Positions 1 through 9,300 of a stretch of DNA of 64,000 nucleotides are shown one piece after another. The number at the start of each line of letters is the position of its first letter. Position 1 is the stretch's first letter. The notes below the pieces were generated by a model. That model was given only the letters and a program-made list of their open reading frames with translations, did not search any database and was not told where the DNA came from. Made by a program: the position numbers and the translations under genes. This DNA is from 1-14-2-50-31-20 sp965370315 (lineage in GTDB: Bacteria; Bacteroidota; Ignavibacteria; Ignavibacteriales; Melioribacteraceae), in assembly GCA_965370315.1 (NCBI GenBank), contig CBDUTO010000006.1:6069-70068 (forward strand). The letters run 5' to 3'.

Positions 1-2138
1 TCATTTGGAGTTATAATAAATTCTACCTTCTTCTCTTCACCAGGTTTAAGACTTATTTTATTAAATCCTTTTAATTGTTTTGTCGGTCTTGAAACACTTC
101 CAAATTTATCTGTGACATATAATTCTACTGTTTCCTTTCCTTCAACATCTCCAGTATTTTCAACAATAACAGAAATTTGTATTTCATCATTTACTGATTT
201 TGAATCAGAAATTACTAGCTCTTTATATTTGAACGAAGTGTAGCTTAATCCATAACCGAATGGCCACTGTGGTTTATAATGATTATCTTCAGATTCTTCA
301 ATCGGTTTGTGGTCATAAGTTGTATAACCTGAAACAGTTTTAGGATAACTAAATGGTAATTTTCCTGATGGATTAATTTTACCTAAAAGAATATCAACAA
401 TTGCATCGCCACCTTCTAATCCAGGTAAATATCCCAGAACAACAGCATCAACCTTATCAACAATTTTATTTATTACTCGTGGTCTCCCTTCAAATAAGAC
501 TAAAACTATTGGTTTACCAGTTTTAGATAGCTCTTCCACTAATTTCAATTGAGCTTCTTCAAGAGTTAAATCAAAAATATTGCCTGGGGTTTCACAATAA
601 GGCTCTTCGCCAAGGCTTGCAATTATTATATCAACTTCTTTTGCAGCGTTCACAGCATCTTGAATATTTATAACACTATCAATACCTACGCCTTCTATGT
701 ATTTTACATTTTCTGAGCCAAATCCTATTTGAAGTGCCTCGTAAAAAGTATTTTTTTCTTTAGGATAAAGGTCTTCGTTATTTCCTTGCCACACAAATGA
801 CCAGCCACCATTTAAATACATCATTTTATTTGCAGTGGGTCCGGTAAGTAAAATCTTTGTATTCGGGTTTAGTGGAAGTATTGACTTATTGTTTTTTAAT
901 AAAGTTATTGATTCTGCGGCTGCTTCTCTATTAAATTCTGCAGATTCTTTTGTAGCAAATTTAGAAGCCAAACTTTTATTGGGATAAGAATTTTCGAACA
1001 AACCCAATGCGTATTTCACTCTAAGAATTCTTCTAACTGCATCGTCAATTCTAGATTCTGGAACTTCACCATCTTCAACTAATTCTTTTAAAAGTATTGC
1101 AAAATCTACATTTAGCGGAACCATGCTCATATCAATACCAGCCATTACTGCCAATTTAACAGCTTCTTTTGCTGTTTCAGCAACTCCATCTCTAGTATGC
1201 AATCTTTCAACATCCATCCAATCAGAAACAATAAATCCAGAAAACCCAAGTTCTTCTTTTAAAACAGTAGTTAGTAAATTGTAATCGGAATGAGTTGGAA
1301 TACCATTTATCTCAGCAGAATTTACCATTACTGTTAAAGCTCCGGAATTTACTCCAGCAGCAAATGGAGGTAATAGTAAATCTCTCAATACTCTTTCTGG
1401 AATCCATGCTGGAGTTCTATCAAGGCCATTTTTAGTAAGGCTATAACCAACATAATGCTTTAAGCAGGCGGCTCCAGAAGCGGGATTTGATAAATCATCA
1501 CCTTGCATACCTTCTACATATTCCTGAGCAAACTCTGTAGTTAAGTATGAGTCTTCTCCAAAAGTTTCCCAAAATCTTGCCCAGTATGGTTCTTGAGCTA
1601 AACCAAGAACGGGGTTAAAATTCCAAGGAATACCAGAAGCACGCATTTCAAGAGCAGTAATTTCTGCTGATTTTCTTATTATTTCTCTATTCCGGGAAGC
1701 GGCTAAAGTAATATTTTGTGGAAATAGTGTAGACCCTAATGTATATGTTGCTCCGTGAATTGCATCAATTCCATAAAGAATGGGAATTTTTAATCTGCTC
1801 TCTTTTGTTGCTACATCTTGAATAGTAGTAATTATTTCATGCCAATTTTCTAATGAATTGGCAGCTTGTCCCGTGTTTAGTAGCGATCCTACTTTATATT
1901 TTAATATTAATTTTCTTAATTTGTTTATATCTACATGAAGTGGTTCAGTTGCAATTCTATTTTTTCCTTCAATTGAAAAATGTTGTAATGCAATTTGAGT
2001 CATTTGCCCAACTTTTTCTTCAATAGTCATTTTAGAAATTAAGGAATCAATTTTACCTTCATTTTCAATTACATTTTTAACTTGGGCATTTGCATTGGTA
2101 ATAAGTAGAAATAGAATAATTAGAATTTTAAGTTTCAT
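1..2138 (-). CDS. Glycoside hydrolase family 3 beta-glucosidase (3' end beyond window)
   Basis: The protein starts MKLKILIILFLLITNANAQ, a Sec signal peptide, and stays open for 712 codons until it leaves the window at base 1. It has the GH3 layout: an N-terminal (beta/alpha)8 domain with KIPILYGIDAIHG, a central alpha/beta sandwich, and the start of the C-terminal fibronectin-like domain. The catalytic nucleophile is the Asp of GFIVSDWMD at about residue 306. The likely role is release of glucose from short beta-glucosides in the periplasm. It lies downstream of the PorV/TonB genes on the same strand, but a hairpin at 2335-2374 separates them, so it may have its own promoter. I saw no sigma-54 site in its leader. 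The family call is secure; the linkage specificity is inferred from neighbouring glucanases. Confidence 0.93.
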   Translation of the reverse strand, partial: MKLKILIILFLLITNANAQVKNVIENEGKIDSLISKMTIEEKVGQMTQIALQHFSIEGKNRIATEPLHVDINKLRKLILKYKVGSLLNTGQAANSLENWHEIITTIQDVATKESRLKIPILYGIDAIHGATYTLGSTLFPQNITLAASRNREIIRKSAEITALEMRASGIPWNFNPVLGLAQEPYWARFWETFGEDSYLTTEFAQEYVEGMQGDDLSNPASGAACLKHYVGYSLTKNGLDRTPAWIPERVLRDLLLPPFAAGVNSGALTVMVNSAEINGIPTHSDYNLLTTVLKEELGFSGFIVSDWMDVERLHTRDGVAETAKEAVKLAVMAGIDMSMVPLNVDFAILLKELVEDGEVPESRIDDAVRRILRVKYALGLFENSYPNKSLASKFATKESAEFNREAAAESITLLKNNKSILPLNPNTKILLTGPTANKMMYLNGGWSFVWQGNNEDLYPKEKNTFYEALQIGFGSENVKYIEGVGIDSVINIQDAVNAAKEVDIIIASLGEEPYCETPGNIFDLTLEEAQLKLVEELSKTGKPIVLVLFEGRPRVINKIVDKVDAVVLGYLPGLEGGDAIVDILLGKINPSGKLPFSYPKTVSGYTTYDHKPIEESEDNHYKPQWPFGYGLSYTSFKYKELVISDSKSVNDEIQISVIVENTGDVEGKETVELYVTDKFGSVSRPTKQLKGFNKISLKPGEEKKVEFIITPN

Positions 2139-2334
2139 GTTTTTCCATTATTTAAAAAGTAATTTTTTTTTGTTATAAGTATATTTGAATATGATAGAGA
2201 TAATATTAATTGCATTTCAACCCGCATATATAATAAGTACCTGATGTTCTCTATCCATCATTATTATATTCTTTAGTAAACAGAATATTGAAGTTTTTAC
2301 AGGGAACTAATAATACGCTAGATTATTTTAAATG

Positions 2335-2374
2335 AACAAATACAGACTTACTTCTTTTTAAATCTGTATTTGTT
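2335..2374 (-). terminator. Hairpin after the PorV-like gene
   Basis: Perfect 12-bp inverted repeat AACAAATACAGA / TCTGTATTTGTT with a 16-nt loop, 9 bp past the stop of the PorV-like gene in the minus direction. The T-tract after it is weak (TTCATTT), so it may be a leaky terminator or a 3'-end stabiliser. Confidence 0.55.
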
Positions 2375-2382
2375 AAGACAAT

Positions 2383-3417
2383 TTAAAAATCAATTCCAAC
2401 AGAGACTTTATGAACCGATGCAAGTATTCCAAAATCTTGATACGCGTAATCAATAAAGAAAGCAATGTTACCTAAAATTCTTTGCTTGAATCCAGCACCT
2501 AAAGCAAATGACTCTTGAGAATCATCAAGAAACATAGCTTTATATCCACCTCGCAAAGCAATAACATCATTAAATACATATTCCCCACCAATGTTCAAAC
2601 TTTCGTAATTATCATTTGGGTGCTTTGCATCAACATCAATAATTAACTTGTGCATATCTGTATCAAGTACGTTATAGGAAAGTCCTAGCACATAAGTAAG
2701 AGGAAGCGTCCAAGCTCCAGTTGAAAATTCACCAGGTATTCTATCATTATTTCCTGTTGTTTCAGGATCTGGATCATACAACAACACGTTGCTTGTCCCA
2801 CTTAATTGTAGCTTTGTTCCAAGGTTTGTAATTGACATGCCTATTGTTAGTCCTTCAAAAGGAGTATCGTAAAGTATACCCATATCTATGGCAAATGATG
2901 TTCCAGATGTATTCCATATTGTTTGCTGAATAACTTTGGGATTGAACCCTATTGAAAATTCCTGCGTAAGGTTAATTGCCCATCCAAGACTAACAGCAAC
3001 ATCAGATACAGAGAATACTGCTCCTGTTCCACCTGGTTCATCTATTGTTGTAACATTCATTTCACCATAGTTGGAGCCAATAAAACTCATTCCAATTGTT
3101 CCATAATCTCCAAGGTTAATAGTTCCAGCAATAAAATTATAACTTATATCTGCAATCCATTGAGTGTGATCGAAAACCACTGAATTATTATTCTGTCTTG
3201 CAATACCAGCAACATTCCAAAACATTGATGATGCATCATCTGAAACCGCAACGAATGCACTTCCCATACCAGTTGCTCTTGCACCTTGGCTCACTTTAAG
3301 AAATTGTGCTGCCGTAGTTCCTCTTTTGGAAACATTATCAACATCTTGTGCGTTAAGGGTAATAGCAGCAAAAACAAAAACGAGTAAAATATTTTTAATC
3401 AATCTATTCATTTTCAA
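2383..3417 (-). CDS. PorV/PorQ-family outer-membrane beta-barrel protein
   Basis: 344 aa with a signal peptide ending near LNAQ. The start of the mature protein (AAQFLKVSQGARATGMGSAF, then VSDDASSMFWNVAGIA) is the signature of the PorV/PorQ family of 14-strand FadL-like barrels. In Bacteroidota, PorV shuttles T9SS substrates from the translocon to the attachment complex. Alternating glycine- and aromatic-rich strands continue to a C-terminal Phe, as in outer-membrane proteins. It lies 5 bp after the large T9SS-type protein and probably shares its transcript. Several PorV paralogues are normal in Ignavibacteria, so this one may serve the neighbouring exported proteins instead of being the general PorV. 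That is inference. Confidence 0.85.
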   Translation of the reverse strand: MKMNRLIKNILLVFVFAAITLNAQDVDNVSKRGTTAAQFLKVSQGARATGMGSAFVAVSDDASSMFWNVAGIARQNNNSVVFDHTQWIADISYNFIAGTINLGDYGTIGMSFIGSNYGEMNVTTIDEPGGTGAVFSVSDVAVSLGWAINLTQEFSIGFNPKVIQQTIWNTSGTSFAIDMGILYDTPFEGLTIGMSITNLGTKLQLSGTSNVLLYDPDPETTGNNDRIPGEFSTGAWTLPLTYVLGLSYNVLDTDMHKLIIDVDAKHPNDNYESLNIGGEYVFNDVIALRGGYKAMFLDDSQESFALGAGFKQRILGNIAFFIDYAYQDFGILASVHKVSVGIDF

Positions 3418-3422
3418 AATCC

Positions 3423-6400
3423 TTATTTGATTAACGCAAATTTGTTTATATACTCTCCAACATTTGGAGCTTCTACGTGATAAATATATAATCCACTTGC
3501 TACATCCATTCCATCTTCAGAAACTAAATTCCAAGACATTGCACCACTTGTAGGTGAATATTCTTTAACTAACTCTTTTATTAAATCACCTGCTATAGTA
3601 TAGATTTTAATAGTGCATTCTGCTGGAAGATTTATAAAATTAATCTTTCTTTCACCACGCCCAGTTTGGTTTAGGTTTCTTCTTTCCCAACTGGCAGCAG
3701 TAACATACGGATTTGGAACAACCGATATATCATCTAAACTATTCTCTGCAATTCCATTATCTACTGATGCTGATTGAGTTGTAAATGTAAAATAATCATC
3801 ATGCATAAATTGTTTAGTTGTTTTTATTTGGAAAACATCTCCAGCAACTGGCTCTTTAGGTTGAACGTTTGGTTGACCCACAAAATGATAATCTATTCTC
3901 CAAGTCAGTTTAAACGCTGAACCGATATATTCAATAATTACAATTTCATCACCGTAACTTAAATCACCAGATCCATCATTATCCCATACTTCAGCATCAG
4001 ATGTATCACCAGTAGTTGTATTAAACACTAGGAAGTTCGCATCAATTCCAAAGTTAGGAGTAACAAATTTAACTTCATCATAAAACTTAATTTCATAATC
4101 AGCTGGCCATGGTGTACTCACTGCAGGCGATGTTTCATCAGGATACACAGCCATTGTTAAATTACTTGATCCAACTAACCATCCAGTTTCATTTACGTTT
4201 ACTGCAATGGAGGTATCATTCAGAACACTAAAAACTAATCCATCAAATGGTTGTGTAAAAGAATCTTCACCAAACTCTGTATTATTAGATATTAGTGTAT
4301 CAGTGGAACCACTATGTGTTCTTACTAAGTTATATGATGTAGTATTGTAATCAGGTAAATCTCCTTCTGAAGAAAATTCAACTTTATAACTAGCCCCATT
4401 TACTACTTCACTTTCATTAAGTACAACAACATCAAGTCTTCCGGAACCAATACCTTCTGTAACTTCTGAAACATCACCATCTAACTCTGGAGGTTGATAA
4501 CCAGCTGAAGGTGCATTTGGAACTATGACTGCACAATTGTAATCTAAAAATTTAATGTTTCCAGAGAAATCCTCTGTAATAATTTTAGTACACTCAGATG
4601 GAACTAACCCTTTTGTTCCAAATTCTGGATCACCCATATCGTATGAAACTAAAGCGTAGTAGTATCTAACTCCATTCTTAACATCTGTATCAATAAACGA
4701 ATGTTGTAAACCCGTTTCACTTCCACGATTAAAACTAGCACCATTTATTCCAATTGGGTCAGGTCCTTCAATTCCATCAATTAAATCGAATTGTGCAATT
4801 GGTTTCGAATATTTTGCATTACCTCTTGTGTCAGTAATCAATTTAATATCATTAAACTCTGGTTCCTGACTTCTATAAACAAGATAACCTTCAAAATCTT
4901 TTTTATATCCAAGTGTTGGGTCATCCTGTTCAAATCCTAAAAATGGATCTCTAGAATCTTCGGCAACATTATCCCAATATAGAAATACTTTTTTATCTCC
5001 AGGAACTGCTGTAAGCGTTGGCTTATCTGGAGGTTTAGAAAAATTATAATTTGAATTATATATTTGCTGAACTGTTTCTTTATTGAAGAATAAATCATCC
5101 AAATCTTCACCAAAAAGTAATGCCATCGAGAATCTATCTCGTGCATTTACTTTTAAAGGAAAAGCTCCAGAAGCAAAAACCATACTTATGTTAGATCTTT
5201 GTAGAGATGTATCAAAATTAGCGGCTTGCATTTTTAACCACATAGACTCATCATCTTTTGGCCATCCACCACCAGTTCCACCATCACCAAGACGATAAAT
5301 TGACAAACTTGTTAAACCAATTTGATCAGATTCATCTTTATCAGTTCTGTCAAAATTTGGTTCACCATCTGTAGGCATTCCATCGCCCTCCCCTTCATCA
5401 GGTGCAAGGTATTGTGCATCAAATGGTCCAACACCATCTTGTCCAACATCATTATTTAATGGCTCATTTTCATCTGCATCCCATTTACCGTTGCCGTTTA
5501 AATCAGAGTAGCTAATCCAATCATTGTCATTGTCAATTCCATCGGATCTACTTTCATTTAACATTCCATCATTATCATTGTCAATATCATCAAAAGCATT
5601 ACCAGGACTTTCAAGGTATGCATACCCAATATATCCAGTTTTCCACCTTCCTGGAGCACCATAACCATCATCATCAAATGCATATGCAAGATCTATATCA
5701 GTATCATAAGAAGCATTATCATCCTGGTTATCATCAGAACCACCAACACCAGTATCAGTATAGAAACCAAAGAATGTTTTTTCATAATCATTGTCGGAAA
5801 GATTCACAATATCGTAATGCCAGAAAATAATATCTTCAGCTAATACATGTGACCATTGGAATCCTCTTGTTTCAACACGAAGCCCAAGTCCTTGTCTGTC
5901 GTGATCATTTGCAACTGGATGGAAATTATATGGAGGACCTGCAAACTCCCCATCTTTGGAATCATCCATTACAAAAAATGTTTCAAAGTCAGCATTTTTA
6001 ACACCACGTCCAAAGTATCCATACCAATATCCATTCCAATCGTCATCAACATTAGGAAGTGCGCTAGGCCAATCTGCTGGCCAAGAATCTGGATTAGTAC
6101 TAATTGATGGATCTTCTGAAGATGCATTTGCATAACCAGGCACTGGTTCTAAACCCCAAATAGTTCCATTAATAGGGTCTCTATCCATCCACTCACGATA
6201 CGAAGTTTCTAATGGATGAACAACACCACCATCAGTAGTAACTTCGGCTGCAATTAATACACAAACACCATCAAGATAATCGTGACCAGTTCCTTTTAAC
6301 CATTCACCAGAAGGTGAGAATGGCCATTGACCAACTTCACCATTATTATAGAAAAGAGTACGGACAAGGTTTCCATCCATTAACCCTTCTCTTCTATATT

Positions 6401-6509
6401 GTATGTCGCCATATGGATCATTTCGATATGCCTCTATCTCCTCAGTTACCTGCGCAAACAGACTAGGAATTAAAAGTAACAATAGAAAAGCGATTTTTTT
6501 CAATAACAT
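3423..6509 (-). CDS. Large secreted protein with FnIII-like domain, Asp-rich calcium loops and T9SS-type C-terminus
   Basis: 1028 aa with a signal peptide (MLLKKIAFLLLLLIPSLFAQ). Residues about 300-390 are rich in Asp/Asn loops (DNDNDG, DLNGNGKWDADENE) that look like EF-hand or thrombospondin type-3 calcium sites. A fibronectin type III-like segment follows at about 495-640 (KPTLTAVPGDKKVFLYWDN). The last 90 residues (VVPNPY..., ending GEYINKFALIK) resemble a T9SS sorting domain. I recognise no catalytic motif. Proteins of this layout often sit beside a TonB receptor and a PorV homologue in Ignavibacteria, as here (24 bp from the receptor, 5 bp from PorV). It may act as a surface partner of the transporter; function is unknown. 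Confidence 0.72.
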   Translation of the reverse strand: MLLKKIAFLLLLLIPSLFAQVTEEIEAYRNDPYGDIQYRREGLMDGNLVRTLFYNNGEVGQWPFSPSGEWLKGTGHDYLDGVCVLIAAEVTTDGGVVHPLETSYREWMDRDPINGTIWGLEPVPGYANASSEDPSISTNPDSWPADWPSALPNVDDDWNGYWYGYFGRGVKNADFETFFVMDDSKDGEFAGPPYNFHPVANDHDRQGLGLRVETRGFQWSHVLAEDIIFWHYDIVNLSDNDYEKTFFGFYTDTGVGGSDDNQDDNASYDTDIDLAYAFDDDGYGAPGRWKTGYIGYAYLESPGNAFDDIDNDNDGMLNESRSDGIDNDNDWISYSDLNGNGKWDADENEPLNNDVGQDGVGPFDAQYLAPDEGEGDGMPTDGEPNFDRTDKDESDQIGLTSLSIYRLGDGGTGGGWPKDDESMWLKMQAANFDTSLQRSNISMVFASGAFPLKVNARDRFSMALLFGEDLDDLFFNKETVQQIYNSNYNFSKPPDKPTLTAVPGDKKVFLYWDNVAEDSRDPFLGFEQDDPTLGYKKDFEGYLVYRSQEPEFNDIKLITDTRGNAKYSKPIAQFDLIDGIEGPDPIGINGASFNRGSETGLQHSFIDTDVKNGVRYYYALVSYDMGDPEFGTKGLVPSECTKIITEDFSGNIKFLDYNCAVIVPNAPSAGYQPPELDGDVSEVTEGIGSGRLDVVVLNESEVVNGASYKVEFSSEGDLPDYNTTSYNLVRTHSGSTDTLISNNTEFGEDSFTQPFDGLVFSVLNDTSIAVNVNETGWLVGSSNLTMAVYPDETSPAVSTPWPADYEIKFYDEVKFVTPNFGIDANFLVFNTTTGDTSDAEVWDNDGSGDLSYGDEIVIIEYIGSAFKLTWRIDYHFVGQPNVQPKEPVAGDVFQIKTTKQFMHDDYFTFTTQSASVDNGIAENSLDDISVVPNPYVTAASWERRNLNQTGRGERKINFINLPAECTIKIYTIAGDLIKELVKEYSPTSGAMSWNLVSEDGMDVASGLYIYHVEAPNVGEYINKFALIK

Positions 6510-6533
6510 CTTTACCTCTTAATCAAACAATTA

Positions 6534-9221
6534 TTAGAAAACAAGACTCAATCCAAGCTTAATTTCTCTTGGAGATGAATACATTCCTGGATTTGCAACA
6601 AATTCGTCAATAGTATTTAATCCATTAATATCACCAGCATACTTAACATTTAGATCAGTTGTGGCCCGTCCAGTTGTTGAGTATACACCAACTTCATTCT
6701 GAATATCGAACAAATTATAAACAAGTAATATTGCATGCCAATCAAGACCAAATAGACTGAAATTTTTATCTGCTTTTAAATCAAAATAGAACGTAGAAGG
6801 TTTGCGTCCACCATTTTCAAATCTAACAGAATTACTTAATGTAACATCTTCTGTAAATGGAGTTCCAGAACCGTATCGTGCTATTATTCCAACAATCCAC
6901 TCACCAGGCTCTCCAACATTTGCAGTTACATTAACAGTATGTCTTTGATCCCAATCCAAAGGAACTACAACCTTTTCAGGTTCAACATTTCCTTTTGTAT
7001 CATTAAATACTGACATTGGATCAGATGAGTTACCCTCGGCAATTTGAAGAGTGTAATCAACTTTAAGACTAAAGAAATCGGCAAATCGCTTATCAAGACT
7101 TATTATTACACCAGTTACATTTGCGTAGTCTTGATTTGTAAATCGAGCATACTTGAATCCTTCGTAAGTACTAATTATTTCAGTAGCAAGTAGATTTCTG
7201 ATATCACTGTAATAAACAGCTAAATCGAGTGCCACATTTGGAAATAATACTTGTTGTAAACCTAATTCATATTTAACAGTTTTTTGAGCTTCTAAATCTG
7301 GATTACCAGTTACACTATTAAGTTGTGACTGGTCAATTATGTAATCATTGTTCTGATATAAATACTGCATAGTTGGCATTTGGAAAAAATGACCGTATGA
7401 AAAATAAATTGCACCTTTATCAGAGATTGGAAATGAAAGTCCCAATCTTGGACTAATTTGAGATTTAGCCTCAATATCAACAGTTTCGCCAGCACCCGGG
7501 AAACTAGGATTCCCAAATACTGTATTGTTCTCATCCAATAAATATTGATATGGGTTTCGCATATCAACAGGCATTGTAGTATTAGCATTAAAATAATCTA
7601 GACGTAAACCAAGGTTTACAATCATAATATCGTATTCCATTTTGTCTTGAATATATGACGTAATCGAGAAAGGTTTTGCTTCATAAAATTGATTTCCTGG
7701 AGTACCAAGATTTCTATAACCAAGTGTGAAAATTTCGTTCCCAAAATCGTCTAAATCACCTTCGGTTAAATTCACGATATCCTTTCCATGATTATATATA
7801 TCATACATTGTCCCTTCAATACCCAATTTAATTTTGTGTTCCTTTACTACTTGCGATTCGAAATTAAGTTGTGCTATTGAAGTATATGTATGTCTCTCAT
7901 ACCTACTAGTTTGTTGTCCGCCTTGTCTAAAAGTATAATTAGAATTTGGTAGTCCCTGCTTAGGATCGAGATAGTTTGAATCAAATTCATCTTCGTAGAG
8001 ATAGCCATTATAGTCACTCATATTATATGCTAACTTTAGTGATCCAAATGAACTTTGGTTTGGAATAAATGATAATTGGAGTGAATTAAGTAAATTTGTT
8101 CGGAAATGATTCATTAACCCATCGGGTGCCCATGAAAACCCATGATCGTAATAATTATTTTCATTATCGTCATAAATAGTATTCCAACTAGCTTTCCAAC
8201 TTTGCCCTTGGTAAGTAAGTTTTCCATTTACCGATTTTCTTAACCCTGCACTCATTTCAACATACTCGCCATCACCAGAAGGCATATACGGTTGAGAGTC
8301 TGTCATATTATAGACCCTTTTGCCATAATACATTCCATCATTTTGTGAATATCTTCCACTCACAAAAAAACCAAGATTCTTTATAAATTTTGTTGGCCCA
8401 CTAAATGAGAATTGAACATCAGCAGATTTTCCAGAAGTTAAGTCATCAAGATTTGGATATAGCTCACTGTTTGAATAAAACTTACCAAAATAAGCAGTAG
8501 CACTTCCATCGTATGTTAGACCTGCATCTTTGGTTATAATATTTACAACACCAGACATAGCATTTCCATATTCGGCATTGAACGTTCCACTTATAACTTC
8601 TATTTGCCTAATGGAATTATTTTCTACTTCAATAGAAACTCCACCATCGTAAGCATCGTTAACCGAAATACCATCGACTAAGTATGAAACTTCGCCACCA
8701 CGTCCACCACGAAAGTGACCATCAACAACACCAGCTTGAATATTCACAACTTGGTGCATATTCTCAACAGGCATCATTTGAATTTCTTCTGCTGAAACAG
8801 TAGATGAAGAAGATGTTAAATCTTTAACAATAAGAGGTTTCTTAGCTGTAATTACAACCTCTTCATCTAGTGTAACTGATTGGCTACTTAGTTCAACATC
8901 AATTTTTGTTGTTCTATCAACATTAACAATAATATCTTTTATTATTGTTTTATTATAACCCATAGAACTAACTATCATTCTGTGTCTACCTGGAGTTACA
9001 TTAATTATATAGTAGTATCCATCCAGATCAGTTGCTGCTCCTAAGAATGTGCCTTCAAGTATAATATTTGCACCAATAAGTGCTTCTCCTGTTGATTTGT
9101 CAACGATGTAACCAGATATTTTTCCAGTTTCGCCAGCAAATACGTTTGTTGAAAACGATACAACTAATAGAGAAAGTAAAGCTATTATTTTAAGAGGTGA
9201 TTTCAATTTATCATTCCCCAA
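6534..9221 (-). CDS. TonB-dependent outer-membrane receptor with carboxypeptidase-regulatory-like N-domain
   Basis: 895 aa. After the signal peptide (ends NVFAGE), residues about 34-115 form a CarboxypepD_reg-like beta sandwich (GKISGYIVDKSTGEALIGAN). The plug domain follows at about 125-235 (VSYLVDGISVNDAYDGG, then FNAEYGNAMSGVVNI), and a 22-strand barrel ends in Phe. The receptor imports a ligand across the outer membrane using TonB-ExbBD energy. The layout is of the SusC/OAR type, but no SusD partner is next to it. The adjacent T9SS protein and CBM9 protein may supply ligand capture. The ligand is inferred to be a glucan oligosaccharide from the surrounding hydrolases. The gene follows a hairpin at 9253-9286, which may lower its expression relative to the upstream gene. 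Confidence 0.88.
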   Translation of the reverse strand: MGNDKLKSPLKIIALLSLLVVSFSTNVFAGETGKISGYIVDKSTGEALIGANIILEGTFLGAATDLDGYYYIINVTPGRHRMIVSSMGYNKTIIKDIIVNVDRTTKIDVELSSQSVTLDEEVVITAKKPLIVKDLTSSSSTVSAEEIQMMPVENMHQVVNIQAGVVDGHFRGGRGGEVSYLVDGISVNDAYDGGVSIEVENNSIRQIEVISGTFNAEYGNAMSGVVNIITKDAGLTYDGSATAYFGKFYSNSELYPNLDDLTSGKSADVQFSFSGPTKFIKNLGFFVSGRYSQNDGMYYGKRVYNMTDSQPYMPSGDGEYVEMSAGLRKSVNGKLTYQGQSWKASWNTIYDDNENNYYDHGFSWAPDGLMNHFRTNLLNSLQLSFIPNQSSFGSLKLAYNMSDYNGYLYEDEFDSNYLDPKQGLPNSNYTFRQGGQQTSRYERHTYTSIAQLNFESQVVKEHKIKLGIEGTMYDIYNHGKDIVNLTEGDLDDFGNEIFTLGYRNLGTPGNQFYEAKPFSITSYIQDKMEYDIMIVNLGLRLDYFNANTTMPVDMRNPYQYLLDENNTVFGNPSFPGAGETVDIEAKSQISPRLGLSFPISDKGAIYFSYGHFFQMPTMQYLYQNNDYIIDQSQLNSVTGNPDLEAQKTVKYELGLQQVLFPNVALDLAVYYSDIRNLLATEIISTYEGFKYARFTNQDYANVTGVIISLDKRFADFFSLKVDYTLQIAEGNSSDPMSVFNDTKGNVEPEKVVVPLDWDQRHTVNVTANVGEPGEWIVGIIARYGSGTPFTEDVTLSNSVRFENGGRKPSTFYFDLKADKNFSLFGLDWHAILLVYNLFDIQNEVGVYSTTGRATTDLNVKYAGDINGLNTIDEFVANPGMYSSPREIKLGLSLVF

Positions 9222-9252
9222 TTTTTATTTATTTGCAATAAATTTAATTAAC

Positions 9253-9286
9253 AAGCGGCTATCAGGAGGTACAATGATAGCCGCTT
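9253..9286 (-). terminator. Intergenic hairpin between CBM9 protein and TonB receptor
   Basis: Perfect 11-bp stem AAGCGGCTATC / GATAGCCGCTT with a 12-nt loop. Read on the minus strand it lies just past the stop of the CBM9 gene and is followed by only a short T-rich stretch. It could be a partial terminator or an mRNA-stability hairpin inside the operon. Confidence 0.6.
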
Positions 9287-9300
9287 TATATAACTCGATA

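Noticed and set aside
2139..2334. A sigma-54 promoter for the GH3 gene (TTGCATTTCAACCCGC region)
   Set aside because: On the minus strand the CC and GC dinucleotides are not 10 bases apart, so it fails the core rule.
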